Positions 44,740-52,782 of a stretch of 64,000 nucleotides of DNA are shown here, piece after piece. The stretch lies in contig NZ_CAJPVG010000002.1 in assembly GCF_905397375.1 (NCBI RefSeq), forward strand, positions 1 through 64,000. The letters are read 5' to 3'. The first letter of the stretch is position 1, and every line of letters begins with the position of its first letter. The stretch comes from Ralstonia mannitolilytica. GTDB lineage: Bacteria; Pseudomonadota; Gammaproteobacteria; Burkholderiales; Burkholderiaceae. The notes beneath the pieces were generated by a model. It did no database searches. It was not told the origin of the DNA and saw only the letters and a list, made by a program, of their open reading frames with translations. A program made the position numbers and the translations under genes.

Positions 44740-45537
44740 ATGGATACCCAAGCCATCCGCGCACAGATGCCGACGCTCGTTGTCGGTCATGTGCCTTCCA
44801 ACGTCCGTTCGTTCAAATTCAACATCTTCGACGGCCAGCCCAAGGTTTCGACGCTGGGCTTTCACATCGACCCGAAGCCTTTCGAGGGCAAGGTCATCGC
44901 CACCACCGACGAGGCCATCGTCGTCAAGACGGGACGAGCCGAGTTCGCGGTGCTCGATCGCACGCTCGTGACCGAAGTGCCCGACGAGGGCGCCAAGGTG
45001 CAGGTCGAACCCTATGTCAGACGCCGCTTCGACGGTCAGCGGGCGGACACGCCCGAGGAGCAGACCGAGTTCACCGCCGACGGCCAGCCCTACACGGTGA
45101 AGCGGTTCGTGCTCGGGTCCGCACCGGCGAAGCTGCCGATCCCCGAGCCGCGCTGCCCCGAGCTGCAGGAACTGGTCGACCAACTGGAGCAGTTGCCCGC
45201 TCCCGACGGTTTCCGGCGCGTCACCCACATGCTGGTGGATGCCGGCGCGCGGGACATCACCTGGGTCGATCCGCTGCCCGCCGACATCATCCGCACGCCG
45301 CCGGCCATCGGCTTCACCGTCGCCACGACGAAGTTCCAGGGTCGCGTCACCGTGCTGTATGAGCGTGGCCTCGACCTCTACGCGGTGGAGCTGCACCGCG
45401 ACGGCGAGCTGGTCGAACGGGTCGATGAGGTGTTCTTCGACACCCTCGGCGAGACGCTGGAACGGCTGATCGACGACGGGAGTTGGCGGCGCATCCGCGT
45501 GCAGTGCCTGTCGTGTCGTAAGGCTATCCGGCACTGA
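44740..45537 (+). CDS. ICE hypothetical protein (265 aa)
   Basis: Begins MDTQAIRAQMPTLVVGHVPSNVRSFKFNIF and continues with beta-rich segments such as GKVIATTDEAIVVKTGRAEFAVLDRTLVTEVPDEGAKVQVEPYVRRRFDG. A pair of cysteines (CLSC) lies near the C-terminus. No catalytic motif is recognised. AAGGAG is upstream of the ATG, and structured element copy 2 and a G-rich leader lie before that. Function unknown; part of the conserved post-topB block. Confidence 0.72.
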   Translation: MDTQAIRAQMPTLVVGHVPSNVRSFKFNIFDGQPKVSTLGFHIDPKPFEGKVIATTDEAIVVKTGRAEFAVLDRTLVTEVPDEGAKVQVEPYVRRRFDGQRADTPEEQTEFTADGQPYTVKRFVLGSAPAKLPIPEPRCPELQELVDQLEQLPAPDGFRRVTHMLVDAGARDITWVDPLPADIIRTPPAIGFTVATTKFQGRVTVLYERGLDLYAVELHRDGELVERVDEVFFDTLGETLERLIDDGSWRRIRVQCLSCRKAIRH

Positions 45538-45547
45538 TCTCACAGCA

Positions 45548-45579
45548 GCTTCCCGCCCTCGCGGCGGGAAGCCTCTTTT
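45548..45579 (+). terminator. Terminator/leader hairpin between two ICE genes
   Basis: GCTTCCCGCC-N5-GGCGGGAAGC, a perfect 10-bp stem (45548-45572), followed by CTCTTTTC. It starts 10 nt after the upstream stop codon, and the next gene's ribosome site follows 18 nt later. Confidence 0.6.
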
Positions 45580-45602
45580 CCTGCCCCCTGGAGATCACAC
45601 CC

Positions 45603-45968
45603 ATGACTGTTCGATTCAAAGGCACGGAGCTGCGGCCCGTGCTCGCCGAAGCGGTGGCGAATCAATGCCGCGTCATCCTGGTCAAGGATCAGGGCGTGTA
45701 CTTCCTGGCCGAGTGCGGCGAGCGCCGACCCGATGGTCGCCAGAAGACCATCGCCTATGCCGCTGGCTGCAACCCGGATGTCGATGCCTTCGATGACTGG
45801 TGGGAGCTGGCGCGCGCCGAGTTCGGTGGCGACGACTTCGGCGAGTTCTTCGATCCGCAGGAGGGCGTGTTTGCGCGCATCCTGCGCAGCGAGGACGACC
45901 TCGACGTGTCCGCCTCCGCGACACACCTATCGCTGCAGGCGGTTCCTCCCACGCCCAGCGGTAACTGA
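45603..45968 (+). CDS. DUF3085-family ICE protein
   Basis: A 121-residue acidic protein: MTVRFKGTELRPVLAEAVANQCRVILVKDQGVYFLAECGE, then AYAAGCNPDVDAFDDWWELARAEFGGDDFGEFFDP. This fits the DUF3085 family found in plasmids and ICEs. Function unknown. GGAG precedes the ATG. Confidence 0.75.
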   Translation: MTVRFKGTELRPVLAEAVANQCRVILVKDQGVYFLAECGERRPDGRQKTIAYAAGCNPDVDAFDDWWELARAEFGGDDFGEFFDPQEGVFARILRSEDDLDVSASATHLSLQAVPPTPSGN

Positions 45969-45980
45969 CCGCCCATCCCT

Positions 45981-46007
45981 GGCCCCCGCTCCGGGGGCCT
46001 CTTTCTT
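45981..46007 (+). terminator. Rho-independent terminator after the DUF3085 gene
   Basis: GGCCCCCG-CTC-CGGGGGCC (45981-45999) followed by TCTTTCTT, 13 nt after the stop codon. Confidence 0.7.
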
Positions 46008-46087
46008 CCCGGCAATGCGGACAGCCGCGAGTGCCGATTGCCGCTCGCCTGCGCGCCGTCCTGGCGCCACGCTTCCGGCCATGTTCC

Positions 46088-46156
46088 GCTGACGTCCGTC
46101 AGCGACATGCCCAGGCAGCCACGATCTTCAAGGCTGCGACGCGGTTCCGACCGCGT
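46088..46156 (+). ncRNA. Three-hairpin structured element, copy 3 (STAXI-like)
   Basis: Hairpin 1 GCTGAC-N4-GTCAGC; 11-nt linker with CATGCCC; hairpin 2 GCAGCC with an 11-nt loop ending CTTCAA and GGCTGC; hairpin 3 ACGCGGT-TCCG-ACCGCGT. Relative to copies 1 and 2, a T-A pair in hairpin 2 is replaced by C-G on both arms at once, a true compensatory change. It lies in the 344-nt gap before the STY4534 gene. Confidence 0.6.
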
Positions 46157-46312
46157 TGATCACTCCAGTTCGCACCGGCATCCATGCGCGAACGGCCATC
46201 GGTTCTCGATGGCGATGCCTCCAAGCTGTTCCATCAACCCACGCGGGGGTTCCACACCTTCCCCGCCTTGGGTCGGGTGTGTCTCCGCCTCATTGTTCCC
46301 AGGAGATTCACC

Positions 46313-46864
46313 ATGACCACTTCCACCGAAAAGTCCTACTTCGATCTGCACATCACCGGCCTCGGGTATCTCAATCGCATCCGCGAAGTGAAGCCCAAGA
46401 AGGGCGATGCGTTCCTGGCCTGCGACATCGCGGCTCTGAACGGTCCCAGCGACGACGTCTCGTATGTGCGTTTCGACACGCGCGTATCGGGTTCGGAAGC
46501 GCAGCACCTGGTGCGCCGCTGCATTCAGGCGGTCGACGCCGAGAAGAAGGTGATGATCGGCTTCCGCTTGGGCGACCTGTGGACCGACACCTTCACCTAC
46601 TCCAAGGGGAAGCGTGCCGGCGAGCAGGGTGTGAGCCTCAAGGCCCGTCTGCTGTTCGTCAGTTGGATCAAGGTCGACGGCAAGCTCGTCTACAAGGCCG
46701 AACCCAAGCCGACCGAGACCGACGAGCGCGACCCGGAAGTCCCCGTGACGTCCGACGCGCCCGCCGCGCAGCAAGCCTCGGCACCGGAGCCTTCCAGGCC
46801 CGTCGCCGATGCTGCCGACGACGCTGCCGATGCCCCCGCATTGGCCGTTGCCGAGTCGTTCTGA
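46313..46864 (+). CDS. STY4534-family (DUF3577) ICE replication-associated protein
   Basis: A 183-residue protein: KSYFDLHITGLGYLNRIREVKPKKGDAFLACDIAALNGPSDDVSYVRFDTRVSG, then VSLKARLLFVSWIKVDGKLVY, and an Ala/Pro/Glu-rich acidic tail of about 45 residues. The N-terminal part looks like an OB fold, and the disordered acidic tail recalls SSB-type proteins. The STY4534 family is annotated as ICE replication related. AGGAG precedes the ATG. Frame continues upstream to 46184 without support. Confidence 0.8.
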   Translation: MTTSTEKSYFDLHITGLGYLNRIREVKPKKGDAFLACDIAALNGPSDDVSYVRFDTRVSGSEAQHLVRRCIQAVDAEKKVMIGFRLGDLWTDTFTYSKGKRAGEQGVSLKARLLFVSWIKVDGKLVYKAEPKPTETDERDPEVPVTSDAPAAQQASAPEPSRPVADAADDAADAPALAVAESF

Positions 46865-46869
46865 TCCGC

Positions 46870-46901
46870 AAGGCCCCATCCCCGGGGCCTTGTCTTCTCT
46901 T
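46870..46901 (+). terminator. Hairpin between the STY4534 and DUF3275 genes
   Basis: AAGGCCCC-N6-GGGGCCTT (46870-46891) followed by a pyrimidine-rich GTCTTCTCTT. It begins 5 nt after the stop codon; the next ribosome site (AGGAG) follows closely. Terminator or attenuator. Confidence 0.55.
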
Positions 46902-46919
46902 CGTCCGCAGGAGACCTTC

Positions 46920-47531
46920 ATGATCACCATTCCCGGCCAACTGGCCATCAAGACCATCCACGGCAGGAACGGCGACTTCAACGTCGGCCGCCTGGCGACC
47001 TCGATCGGCGAGTTCGTCGTGAAGAACGCCGAACTCGATCAGTACCGCGAGGGCAAGTACGACGGTGATTTCGTCATCGTCGAGATTCGCCCCTCCACGT
47101 ACAACGCCAACGGCCGCATGGTCATCGAGATCCGCGCCCATCTGGGCGGGATGACCCTGTCCAACATCGACGCCCTGAGCCGCGACGAAGCCCGCCGGCT
47201 GAGTCCGCAGGAAGTCGATCCAATCGACGAGGAAGCGCAGGCGCCCGCGCCGGCAACGCCCCCGGCCAAGCCGAAGGCGAAGCCGCGCAGTCCGCGCGAT
47301 CCCCTGGTCGATACCACGCCGTTCGGCAGCGAACCGGCTCCCGTGTCCGCTGCGGCCTCGGCCGAGGCAGACGACGCGGCGCTGTTCGGTGCCTTGTGGC
47401 CCCTGGGCGAGACCGTAAAGCTCGATGCGACCGTGGATCGTCGTGTGCTGCGTCAGCAGCGCGACCGTCTCGACAAGCTGGGCTACGAGTTCGCTCCGCT
47501 GTCCCAGGACTGGCACCTCCAAGCTGCCTGA
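46920..47531 (+). CDS. DUF3275-family ICE protein
   Basis: A 203-residue protein starting MITIPGQLAIKTIHGRNGDFNVGRLATSIGEFVVKNAELDQYREGKYDGDFVIVEI, a beta-rich domain typical of DUF3275. A Pro/Ala linker and a C-terminal segment DRRVLRQQRDRLDKLGYEFAPLSQDWHL follow. Unknown function; found beside STY4534 genes in related ICEs. The start is at 46920, after AGGAG; the frame opens earlier. Confidence 0.78.
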   Translation: MITIPGQLAIKTIHGRNGDFNVGRLATSIGEFVVKNAELDQYREGKYDGDFVIVEIRPSTYNANGRMVIEIRAHLGGMTLSNIDALSRDEARRLSPQEVDPIDEEAQAPAPATPPAKPKAKPRSPRDPLVDTTPFGSEPAPVSAAASAEADDAALFGALWPLGETVKLDATVDRRVLRQQRDRLDKLGYEFAPLSQDWHLQAA

Positions 47532-47565
47532 TCCATCCGCCGCCTTGCGCGGCATTCCGCCACCC

Positions 47566-47607
47566 GCCGGGGTTCTCCCCCGACGGGGAGGGCTCCGGCC
47601 TTTTCTT
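47566..47607 (+). promoter_or_regulatory. Leader hairpin with T-rich tail
   Basis: Outer GCCGG/CCGGC and inner CTCCCC-CGAC-GGGGAG pairs (47566-47599) followed by CTTTTCTT, then AAGGAG and the ATG at 47621. Looks like a terminator placed inside a leader. Confidence 0.5.
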
Positions 47608-47620
47608 CAAGGAGACCCTC

Positions 47621-47986
47621 ATGGGCTGGACCTTCGTTCGTCAGACGCGCGATCAGTTGATCCGCGAGCTGCTCGCTCCGCAGGCGTCCGAACGCGCTTG
47701 CTGCGAAGTCATCGACCACACGCTGGACGGCGACGTTCTGTGGACCGTGGTTCGCGTCACCGCCAGGCAGGCGGGCGTCATGGGCCTCGCGGCCGGTGAG
47801 TCCGTCTGCTACATCGGCTGCAATCTGCTGGAAAGCTCGGGCGGCGATTGGGGCTACAAGTCCCTCGATGAGTCCGTGCATCCGTACTACTACTCGTGCC
47901 CGCTGCGCTATCTCGACATGGCGCCGGTGCAAAGCTCCGAGTGGCGCGAGCGGGTTCACCGCTTTCACGCGGGACGCGCTGTCTAG
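47621..47986 (+). CDS. ICE hypothetical protein (121 aa)
   Basis: MGWTFVRQTRDQLIRELLAPQASERACCEVIDHTLDGDVLWTVVRV, then YIGCNLLESSGGDWGYKSLDESVHPYYYSCPLRYLDMAPV. Conserved aromatic and Cys residues suggest a compact alpha/beta domain, but I recognise no family with known function. AAGGAG lies 7 nt upstream. It is part of the serially arranged small ICE genes. Confidence 0.7.
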   Translation: MGWTFVRQTRDQLIRELLAPQASERACCEVIDHTLDGDVLWTVVRVTARQAGVMGLAAGESVCYIGCNLLESSGGDWGYKSLDESVHPYYYSCPLRYLDMAPVQSSEWRERVHRFHAGRAV

Positions 47987-48070
47987 CGGCACGCATCTTC
48001 CTTCACCCAACCGGGGCGAGCACGGCCCCGCGGGCTGTGGTTGCTCCTTCTTTTCCAAGAGGACATCACC

Positions 48071-48721
48071 ATGCCTGCACCTTCTTCCGCGAAACCGCTG
48101 TACCGCATCGACGAATGCCCCGACCTCATGGCCGACGGTTGCGTCGGTGACGAGCAGGGCAATCTCGTCTTTCTCTCGATCTGGGCGCGCGACACCGCCG
48201 TTCAGGAGTTCCTCGCTCGCCTGACCCTCGGCCGGGATGAACAGGGACTGGATCAGTTCCACGTCATCACCGAGCAGGGCGCATCCATCCCGGTCTTCGT
48301 CGGCAACGTCGAGAACCTGGAAAAGCGCATCACCCGCGCCTATCGGCGAACGCTGTTCGGTTCGCTGACGAATGTGTGGCTGTTCGATCGTCGCTGCGTG
48401 AAGCCAGACAAGGCCAACGCCAGCGCGCTGGCGCTTCTGCCCAGGGATTCCGCTTACCGGCTCGACCGGCTGTGGACGCTGGTGCAGGACACCTGCCCGC
48501 TGCCACTGCTCGACCACTGGCGCGACACCGTGCTGGAGCTGTTGCAGACACGGCGGATGCTGACCGGTCTTCCCTTGGCCCTCGGGCCGCTGGAAGGCCA
48601 TCGGCTGGCCCTCGATGTCCCGGCGCTGACGAAGGCGCTGGGCGAGCTGATCCGCAACGGCACCCTCGGTGCCACGCAGTACGAACTGGCCGCGAACGCA
48701 CCGCTTCGGCGTGTGGCGTGA
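48071..48721 (+). CDS. ICE hypothetical protein (216 aa)
   Basis: Starts MPAPSSAKPLYRIDECPDLMADGCVGDEQGNLVFLSIWARDTAVQEFLARLTLG and continues as a mixed alpha/beta protein with LDRLWTLVQDTCPLPLLDHWRDTVLELLQTR near the C-terminal third. No motif recognised. The leader upstream (48000-48070) has a weak GC hairpin. It directly precedes the methyltransferase gene, 65 nt away. Confidence 0.7.
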   Translation: MPAPSSAKPLYRIDECPDLMADGCVGDEQGNLVFLSIWARDTAVQEFLARLTLGRDEQGLDQFHVITEQGASIPVFVGNVENLEKRITRAYRRTLFGSLTNVWLFDRRCVKPDKANASALALLPRDSAYRLDRLWTLVQDTCPLPLLDHWRDTVLELLQTRRMLTGLPLALGPLEGHRLALDVPALTKALGELIRNGTLGATQYELAANAPLRRVA

Positions 48722-48786
48722 GCCATTCCCACGGGCATGCGCGCCGCGCGTGCCCGCCTTCCCTCATCCATCATCAGGAGAAATCC

Positions 48787-49896
48787 ATGGCACTCATGTT
48801 TCCGCGCCTGGCGCGCAATTTCATCCGTAACGGCTACTTCCCCACCGACGAGCCGACGCTGGAGCGCGCCTTGTCCGCACTGGCACCGTCTCCCGGCTCC
48901 ATGTCCATCCTCGATCCCTGCGCCGGCGAAGGCGTGGCGATTGCTGAAGCCGCCCACGCCCTCGGGCGCGAGCAGGTCCAGGCCTTCGCCGTCGAGTACG
49001 ACGCCGAGCGTGCCCGCCACGCACGGCACCTGGTCGATCGCTGCATCCACGGTGACCTGATGGACACGCTGATCTCGCGCCAGTCATTCGGGCTGCTGTG
49101 GCTGAACCCGCCGTATGGCGATCTGAGCAAGGACGTGAACGGCAACATCGGCTATCAGGGCCAGGGCCGTGCGCGGCTGGAAAAGCTGTTCTATCAGCGC
49201 GCGCTGCCGCTGCTGCAGTACGGCGGCGTGCTGATCTTCATCGTGCCGTCCTACGTGCTCGACGCCGAGCTGGTCGGATGGCTGACGCGCCACTTCGCCG
49301 ACCTGCGCATCTACCGTGCGGTGGAAACGCAGTTCAAGCAGGTGGTGATCTTCGGCCGCCGGGTTCGCCAGCGCGACCAGGCGTCGGAGTCGGCCAAGGC
49401 CCTGCGTGGTCTGCTGCTGCAGATCGGTCAGGGCGACGCCGAAGCCGAGGAACTGCCGCTCGAATGGCCGTTCCTGCCGTACACCGTCCCTGCCAGCCCG
49501 GCCGAGCCGGAGCACTTCTATCGCGTGACGATGGAGCCCGAGCAGTTCGCCGATGAAGTCGGCCGGCTGCAAGGACTCTGGCCGGCGCTCGATACGCACC
49601 TGGGGGGCGCGCAGCAGTCGCTGCGGCCACCGGCGCGGGCCTTGTCGCACTGGCATCTCGCCCTGGCCTTGGCCGCGGGCGCAATCTCGGGCGTCGTGAC
49701 CTCCAAGAGCGGCAGAACGCTCGTCGTGAAAGGTGACACCCACAAGGAGAAAACGCTCCAGACAGAATACACCGAGCGCGACGACGGGTCTGTCGCCGAG
49801 ACACGCATCCTCACCGACAAGTTCGTGCCGGTCATCCGCGCCTGGGACATGACGCCGGGCTCCGCCACGCGGGGCGAGGTGCTGACCATTCGCTGA
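48787..49896 (+). CDS. Putative N6-adenine DNA methyltransferase of the ICE
   Basis: A 369-residue AdoMet-dependent methyltransferase. Motif I is in SILDPCAGEGVAIAEAA (residues about 40-56), the acidic loop is AFAVEYDAERARHA, and motif IV NPPY is in LLWLNPPYGDLSKD, which marks N6-adenine methylases. The C-terminal third has no clear target domain. No restriction endonuclease is nearby, so it is an orphan, perhaps protecting the element from host restriction during entry. GGAG precedes the ATG. Confidence 0.8.
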   Translation: MALMFPRLARNFIRNGYFPTDEPTLERALSALAPSPGSMSILDPCAGEGVAIAEAAHALGREQVQAFAVEYDAERARHARHLVDRCIHGDLMDTLISRQSFGLLWLNPPYGDLSKDVNGNIGYQGQGRARLEKLFYQRALPLLQYGGVLIFIVPSYVLDAELVGWLTRHFADLRIYRAVETQFKQVVIFGRRVRQRDQASESAKALRGLLLQIGQGDAEAEELPLEWPFLPYTVPASPAEPEHFYRVTMEPEQFADEVGRLQGLWPALDTHLGGAQQSLRPPARALSHWHLALALAAGAISGVVTSKSGRTLVVKGDTHKEKTLQTEYTERDDGSVAETRILTDKFVPVIRAWDMTPGSATRGEVLTIR

Positions 49897-49955
49897 TCGT
49901 CGTTCCTCGACGGCAAGCCGCCAGTGCTTCGCCGCCTTCTTTGTCCACCCACCGG

Positions 49956-49994
49956 GGTCATGTCGCCCCGATGGGGCGCCGTGGCCTCTTTTTC
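49956..49994 (+). promoter_or_regulatory. Leader hairpin with T-tract
   Basis: CGCCCC-GAT-GGGGCG at the tip, extended by GGTCATG/CGTGGCC with wobble pairs (49956-49986), then TCTTTTTCC. AAGGAG and the ATG at 50012 follow. Confidence 0.5.
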
Positions 49995-50011
49995 CTGAAG
50001 GAGAAATCACC

Positions 50012-50314
50012 ATGGCACTCGCTGTTCTCAACCTCGTGTCGCAACCACGGTTCCCATCCGGGCAAGTGGTCATGACCGCCGGTATCAACGATCTGGTCCA
50101 CCAGGGCCAGTTCAATCCGGTGCCTTATCTGCGTCGCCACCTTCGTGGTGACTGGGGCGATCTCGACGACTGCGACCGGCGTTCCAACGATGCCGCGTTG
50201 AAGTCCGGAGATCGTCTGTTCTCGTCCTACCAGGTCACGCCGACCTTGAATCTCTGGATCATCACCGAGTGGGACCGCAGCGTCACCACGCTGTTGCTGC
50301 CATCCGAGTACTGA
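50012..50314 (+). CDS. Small ICE/plasmid-type hypothetical protein (100 aa)
   Basis: MALAVLNLVSQPRFPSGQVVMTAGINDLVHQGQFNPVPYLRRHLRGDWGDLDDCDRRSNDAALKSGDRLFSSY and a final LNLWIITEWDRSVTTLLLPSEY. It resembles short plasmid-related proteins of unknown function. A ribosome site AAGGAG is present. It sits between the methyltransferase and the helicase. Confidence 0.72.
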   Translation: MALAVLNLVSQPRFPSGQVVMTAGINDLVHQGQFNPVPYLRRHLRGDWGDLDDCDRRSNDAALKSGDRLFSSYQVTPTLNLWIITEWDRSVTTLLLPSEY

Positions 50315-50344
50315 TCGTCATCTGACCGTTCTCTTCCCACCCCT

Positions 50345-50383
50345 GGGGCATGCCATCGCCCCGCAGGGGTCGGTGCATGCCCC
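50345..50383 (+). promoter_or_regulatory. Leader hairpin before the helicase gene
   Basis: GGGGCATGC and GCATGCCCC form a perfect 9-bp stem with an inner CCCC-GCA-GGGG pairing (50345-50383). A GGAG ribosome site and the ATG at 50404 follow within 21 nt. Confidence 0.5.
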
Positions 50384-50403
50384 ATCTTCATTGGAGCATC
50401 ACC

Positions 50404-52677
50404 ATGTCCCTCGATCTTGAAACTGTTCCCGAAACCGCTGTGCAGGGCGACCTGCTCGAAGCGGCCGCTTCACCCCTCACGCTCAGCCTGCAGGACTTCG
50501 TATCGGAGTTCGGCGACGAGCTGCTCGACTCACTCAACCGCGCCAATCCTCCGGTCTACACCGGCCAGGTGCGGGTGCATCGGCAACTGATCCTCGCCAC
50601 GCTCAAGCGCAAGCTGTTCCCGGCGCAAGCCGATGTGGTCCATGCCGTCACCGAGCTGTTGGTCGATCGCGGCGAACGCGCCGCGATCGTCAATGGCGAG
50701 ATGGGTTGCGGCAAGACGACGGTGGGTATTGCCACCGCCGCCGTGCTCAACGCCGAAGGCTACCGCCGTACCCTGGTTCTGTCTCCGCCGCACCTGGTCT
50801 ACAAGTGGCGGCGCGAAATCCAGGAGACGGTGGCCGGTGCCAAGGTCTGGGTGCTCAATGGCCCGGACACGCTGGTCAAGCTGCTGAAACTGCGCGAGCA
50901 GTTGGGCGTGCCGGCGCAGGGCCAGGAGTTCTTCGTCCTGGGCCGCGTGCGGATGCGGATGGGGTTCCACTGGAAACCTGTCTTCGTTCGGCGGCGCACG
51001 CCTCACGGCGACGTGGGGGCCTGCCCGGATTGCGGGCATGTCATCACCGACCTCGACGGCGAGCCGATCAACCCGGTCGAGCTGGAAGCCGAGGAGTCCC
51101 GCCGCAAGTGCAGCCACTGCCGTGCACCGCTGTGGTCGTTGATCCGTCCCAGAGGCCTGTCCGCCAGCGACCAGTCCTCGACCGTGCTCAAGGCACTGAA
51201 GCGTATTCCAACCATCGGGGAAGTCACCGCGCAGAAGCTGATGCAGAAGTTTGGCGACGCCTTCCTCGCGTCGATGCTCGGGGACAACATCCACGAGTTC
51301 ATCAACCTGATGGATGGCAACGGCGAGCTGGTCTTCTCGGACCGGCAAGCCCATCGCATGGAACGTGCGATGGCCAACATGGAGTTCGGCTTCGGCGAGG
51401 GCGGCTACCAGCCGTCCGAGTTCATCAAGAGGCAGCTTCCCCAAGGCACGTTCGACCTGCTCATCGCCGACGAGGCACACGAGTACAAGAACGGCGGCTC
51501 CGCACAGGGCCAGGCCATGGGGGTGTTGGCGGCCAAGGCGCGCAAGACACTGCTGCTCACCGGCACACTGATGGGCGGCTACGGCGACGACCTGTTCCAC
51601 CTGCTGTTCCGAGCCCTGCCGGGGCGGATGATCGAAGACGGCTACCGGCCGACGAAGAGCGGCAGCATGACCTCGGCCGCGATGGCGTTCATGCGCGATC
51701 ACGGTGTCTTGAAGGACATCTATTCCGAGAGCACCGGCACGGCGCACAAGACGGCCAAGGGCACCAAGGTATCGGTGCGCACGGTCAAGGCGCCGGGTTT
51801 CGGTCCCAAGGGCGTACTGCGTTGCGTCCTGCCGTTCACGGTCTTCCTCAAGTTGAAGGACATCGGCGGCAACGTGCTGCCGCCCTACGACGAGGAGTTC
51901 CGCGAAGTCGCGATGGACACGGCGCAAGCCGCGGCCTACCGCGATCTGGCGGGTCGGCTGACCCAGGAGCTGAAGCAGGCCCTGGCGAAGCGCGACACGA
52001 CGCTGCTCGGTGTGGTCCTCAACGTGCTGCTGGCCTGGCCGGACTGCTGCTTCCGGTCGGAAACGGTGGTGCATCCGCGCACGCGCAACACCTTGGCGTT
52101 CGTTCCGGCTCAGTTCAACGAGCTGGAGGTGATGCCCAAGGAACGCGAGCTGATCGAGATCTGCAAGCAAGAGAAGGCGGAAGGTCGCAAGACCCTGGTC
52201 TATTCGGTCTACACCGGCACGCGCGACACCACGTCGCGCCTGAAGGTGCTGCTGGAGCAGGAGGGCTTCAAGGTGGCGGTACTGCGCGCGAGCGTGGATG
52301 CCTCCCGCCGCGAGGACTGGATCGCCGAGCAGTTGGACCGTGGCATCGACGTGCTCGTCACCAATCCCGAGCTGGTGAAAACCGGCCTGGACCTGCTGGA
52401 GTTCCCGACCATCGTGTTCCTCCAGAGCGGGTACAACGTGTATTCGCTGCAGCAGGCCGCCCGGCGCTCATGGCGCATCGGCCAGAAGCAGCCGGTGCGC
52501 GTGATCTACCTCGGCTACGCCAACTCCTCGCAGATGACCTGCCTGGGGTTGATGGCCAGGAAGATCATGGTCTCGCAGAGCACGTCGGGCGACGTGCCCG
52601 AGTCCGGACTCGATGTCCTGAACCAGGACGGCGACTCGGTGGAGGTGGCACTGGCACGGCAGCTTGTCACGGTCTGA
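50404..52677 (+). CDS. DEAD/DEAH-box (SNF2-like) helicase of the ICE
   Basis: A 757-residue superfamily 2 ATPase. Walker A is in NGEMGCGKTTVGIATAA (residues about 98-114) and the DEAH box is in LLIADEAHEYKNG. Motif III-like LLLTGTLMGG and the C-terminal helicase half with QQAARRSWRIGQKQPVRVIYL are like SNF2 proteins. A zinc-binding insertion (CPDCGH, then CSHC) lies between motifs Ia and II. It is a conserved gene of this ICE type, presumably for replication or transfer. The start at 50404 follows GGAG; the frame opens at 50350. Confidence 0.86.
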   Translation: MSLDLETVPETAVQGDLLEAAASPLTLSLQDFVSEFGDELLDSLNRANPPVYTGQVRVHRQLILATLKRKLFPAQADVVHAVTELLVDRGERAAIVNGEMGCGKTTVGIATAAVLNAEGYRRTLVLSPPHLVYKWRREIQETVAGAKVWVLNGPDTLVKLLKLREQLGVPAQGQEFFVLGRVRMRMGFHWKPVFVRRRTPHGDVGACPDCGHVITDLDGEPINPVELEAEESRRKCSHCRAPLWSLIRPRGLSASDQSSTVLKALKRIPTIGEVTAQKLMQKFGDAFLASMLGDNIHEFINLMDGNGELVFSDRQAHRMERAMANMEFGFGEGGYQPSEFIKRQLPQGTFDLLIADEAHEYKNGGSAQGQAMGVLAAKARKTLLLTGTLMGGYGDDLFHLLFRALPGRMIEDGYRPTKSGSMTSAAMAFMRDHGVLKDIYSESTGTAHKTAKGTKVSVRTVKAPGFGPKGVLRCVLPFTVFLKLKDIGGNVLPPYDEEFREVAMDTAQAAAYRDLAGRLTQELKQALAKRDTTLLGVVLNVLLAWPDCCFRSETVVHPRTRNTLAFVPAQFNELEVMPKERELIEICKQEKAEGRKTLVYSVYTGTRDTTSRLKVLLEQEGFKVAVLRASVDASRREDWIAEQLDRGIDVLVTNPELVKTGLDLLEFPTIVFLQSGYNVYSLQQAARRSWRIGQKQPVRVIYLGYANSSQMTCLGLMARKIMVSQSTSGDVPESGLDVLNQDGDSVEVALARQLVTV

Positions 52678-52690
52678 TCCATGTGCTCAT

Positions 52691-52724
52691 GCCGGCGGCC
52701 CCTCGGGGTCGCCGGCTTCTTTCC
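52691..52724 (+). terminator. Terminator after the helicase gene
   Basis: GCCGGCG and CGCCGGC (52691-52697 and 52710-52716) with inner GGGG/CCCC pairing, followed by TTCTTTCC. It closes the ICE segment before the inserted SIR2 gene. Confidence 0.6.
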
Positions 52725-52782
52725 ACGGCCCTTCGGGGCTGCCTTCTGTTAGGTTATCTTCGATCTCTTTATGAGGCGGGTA

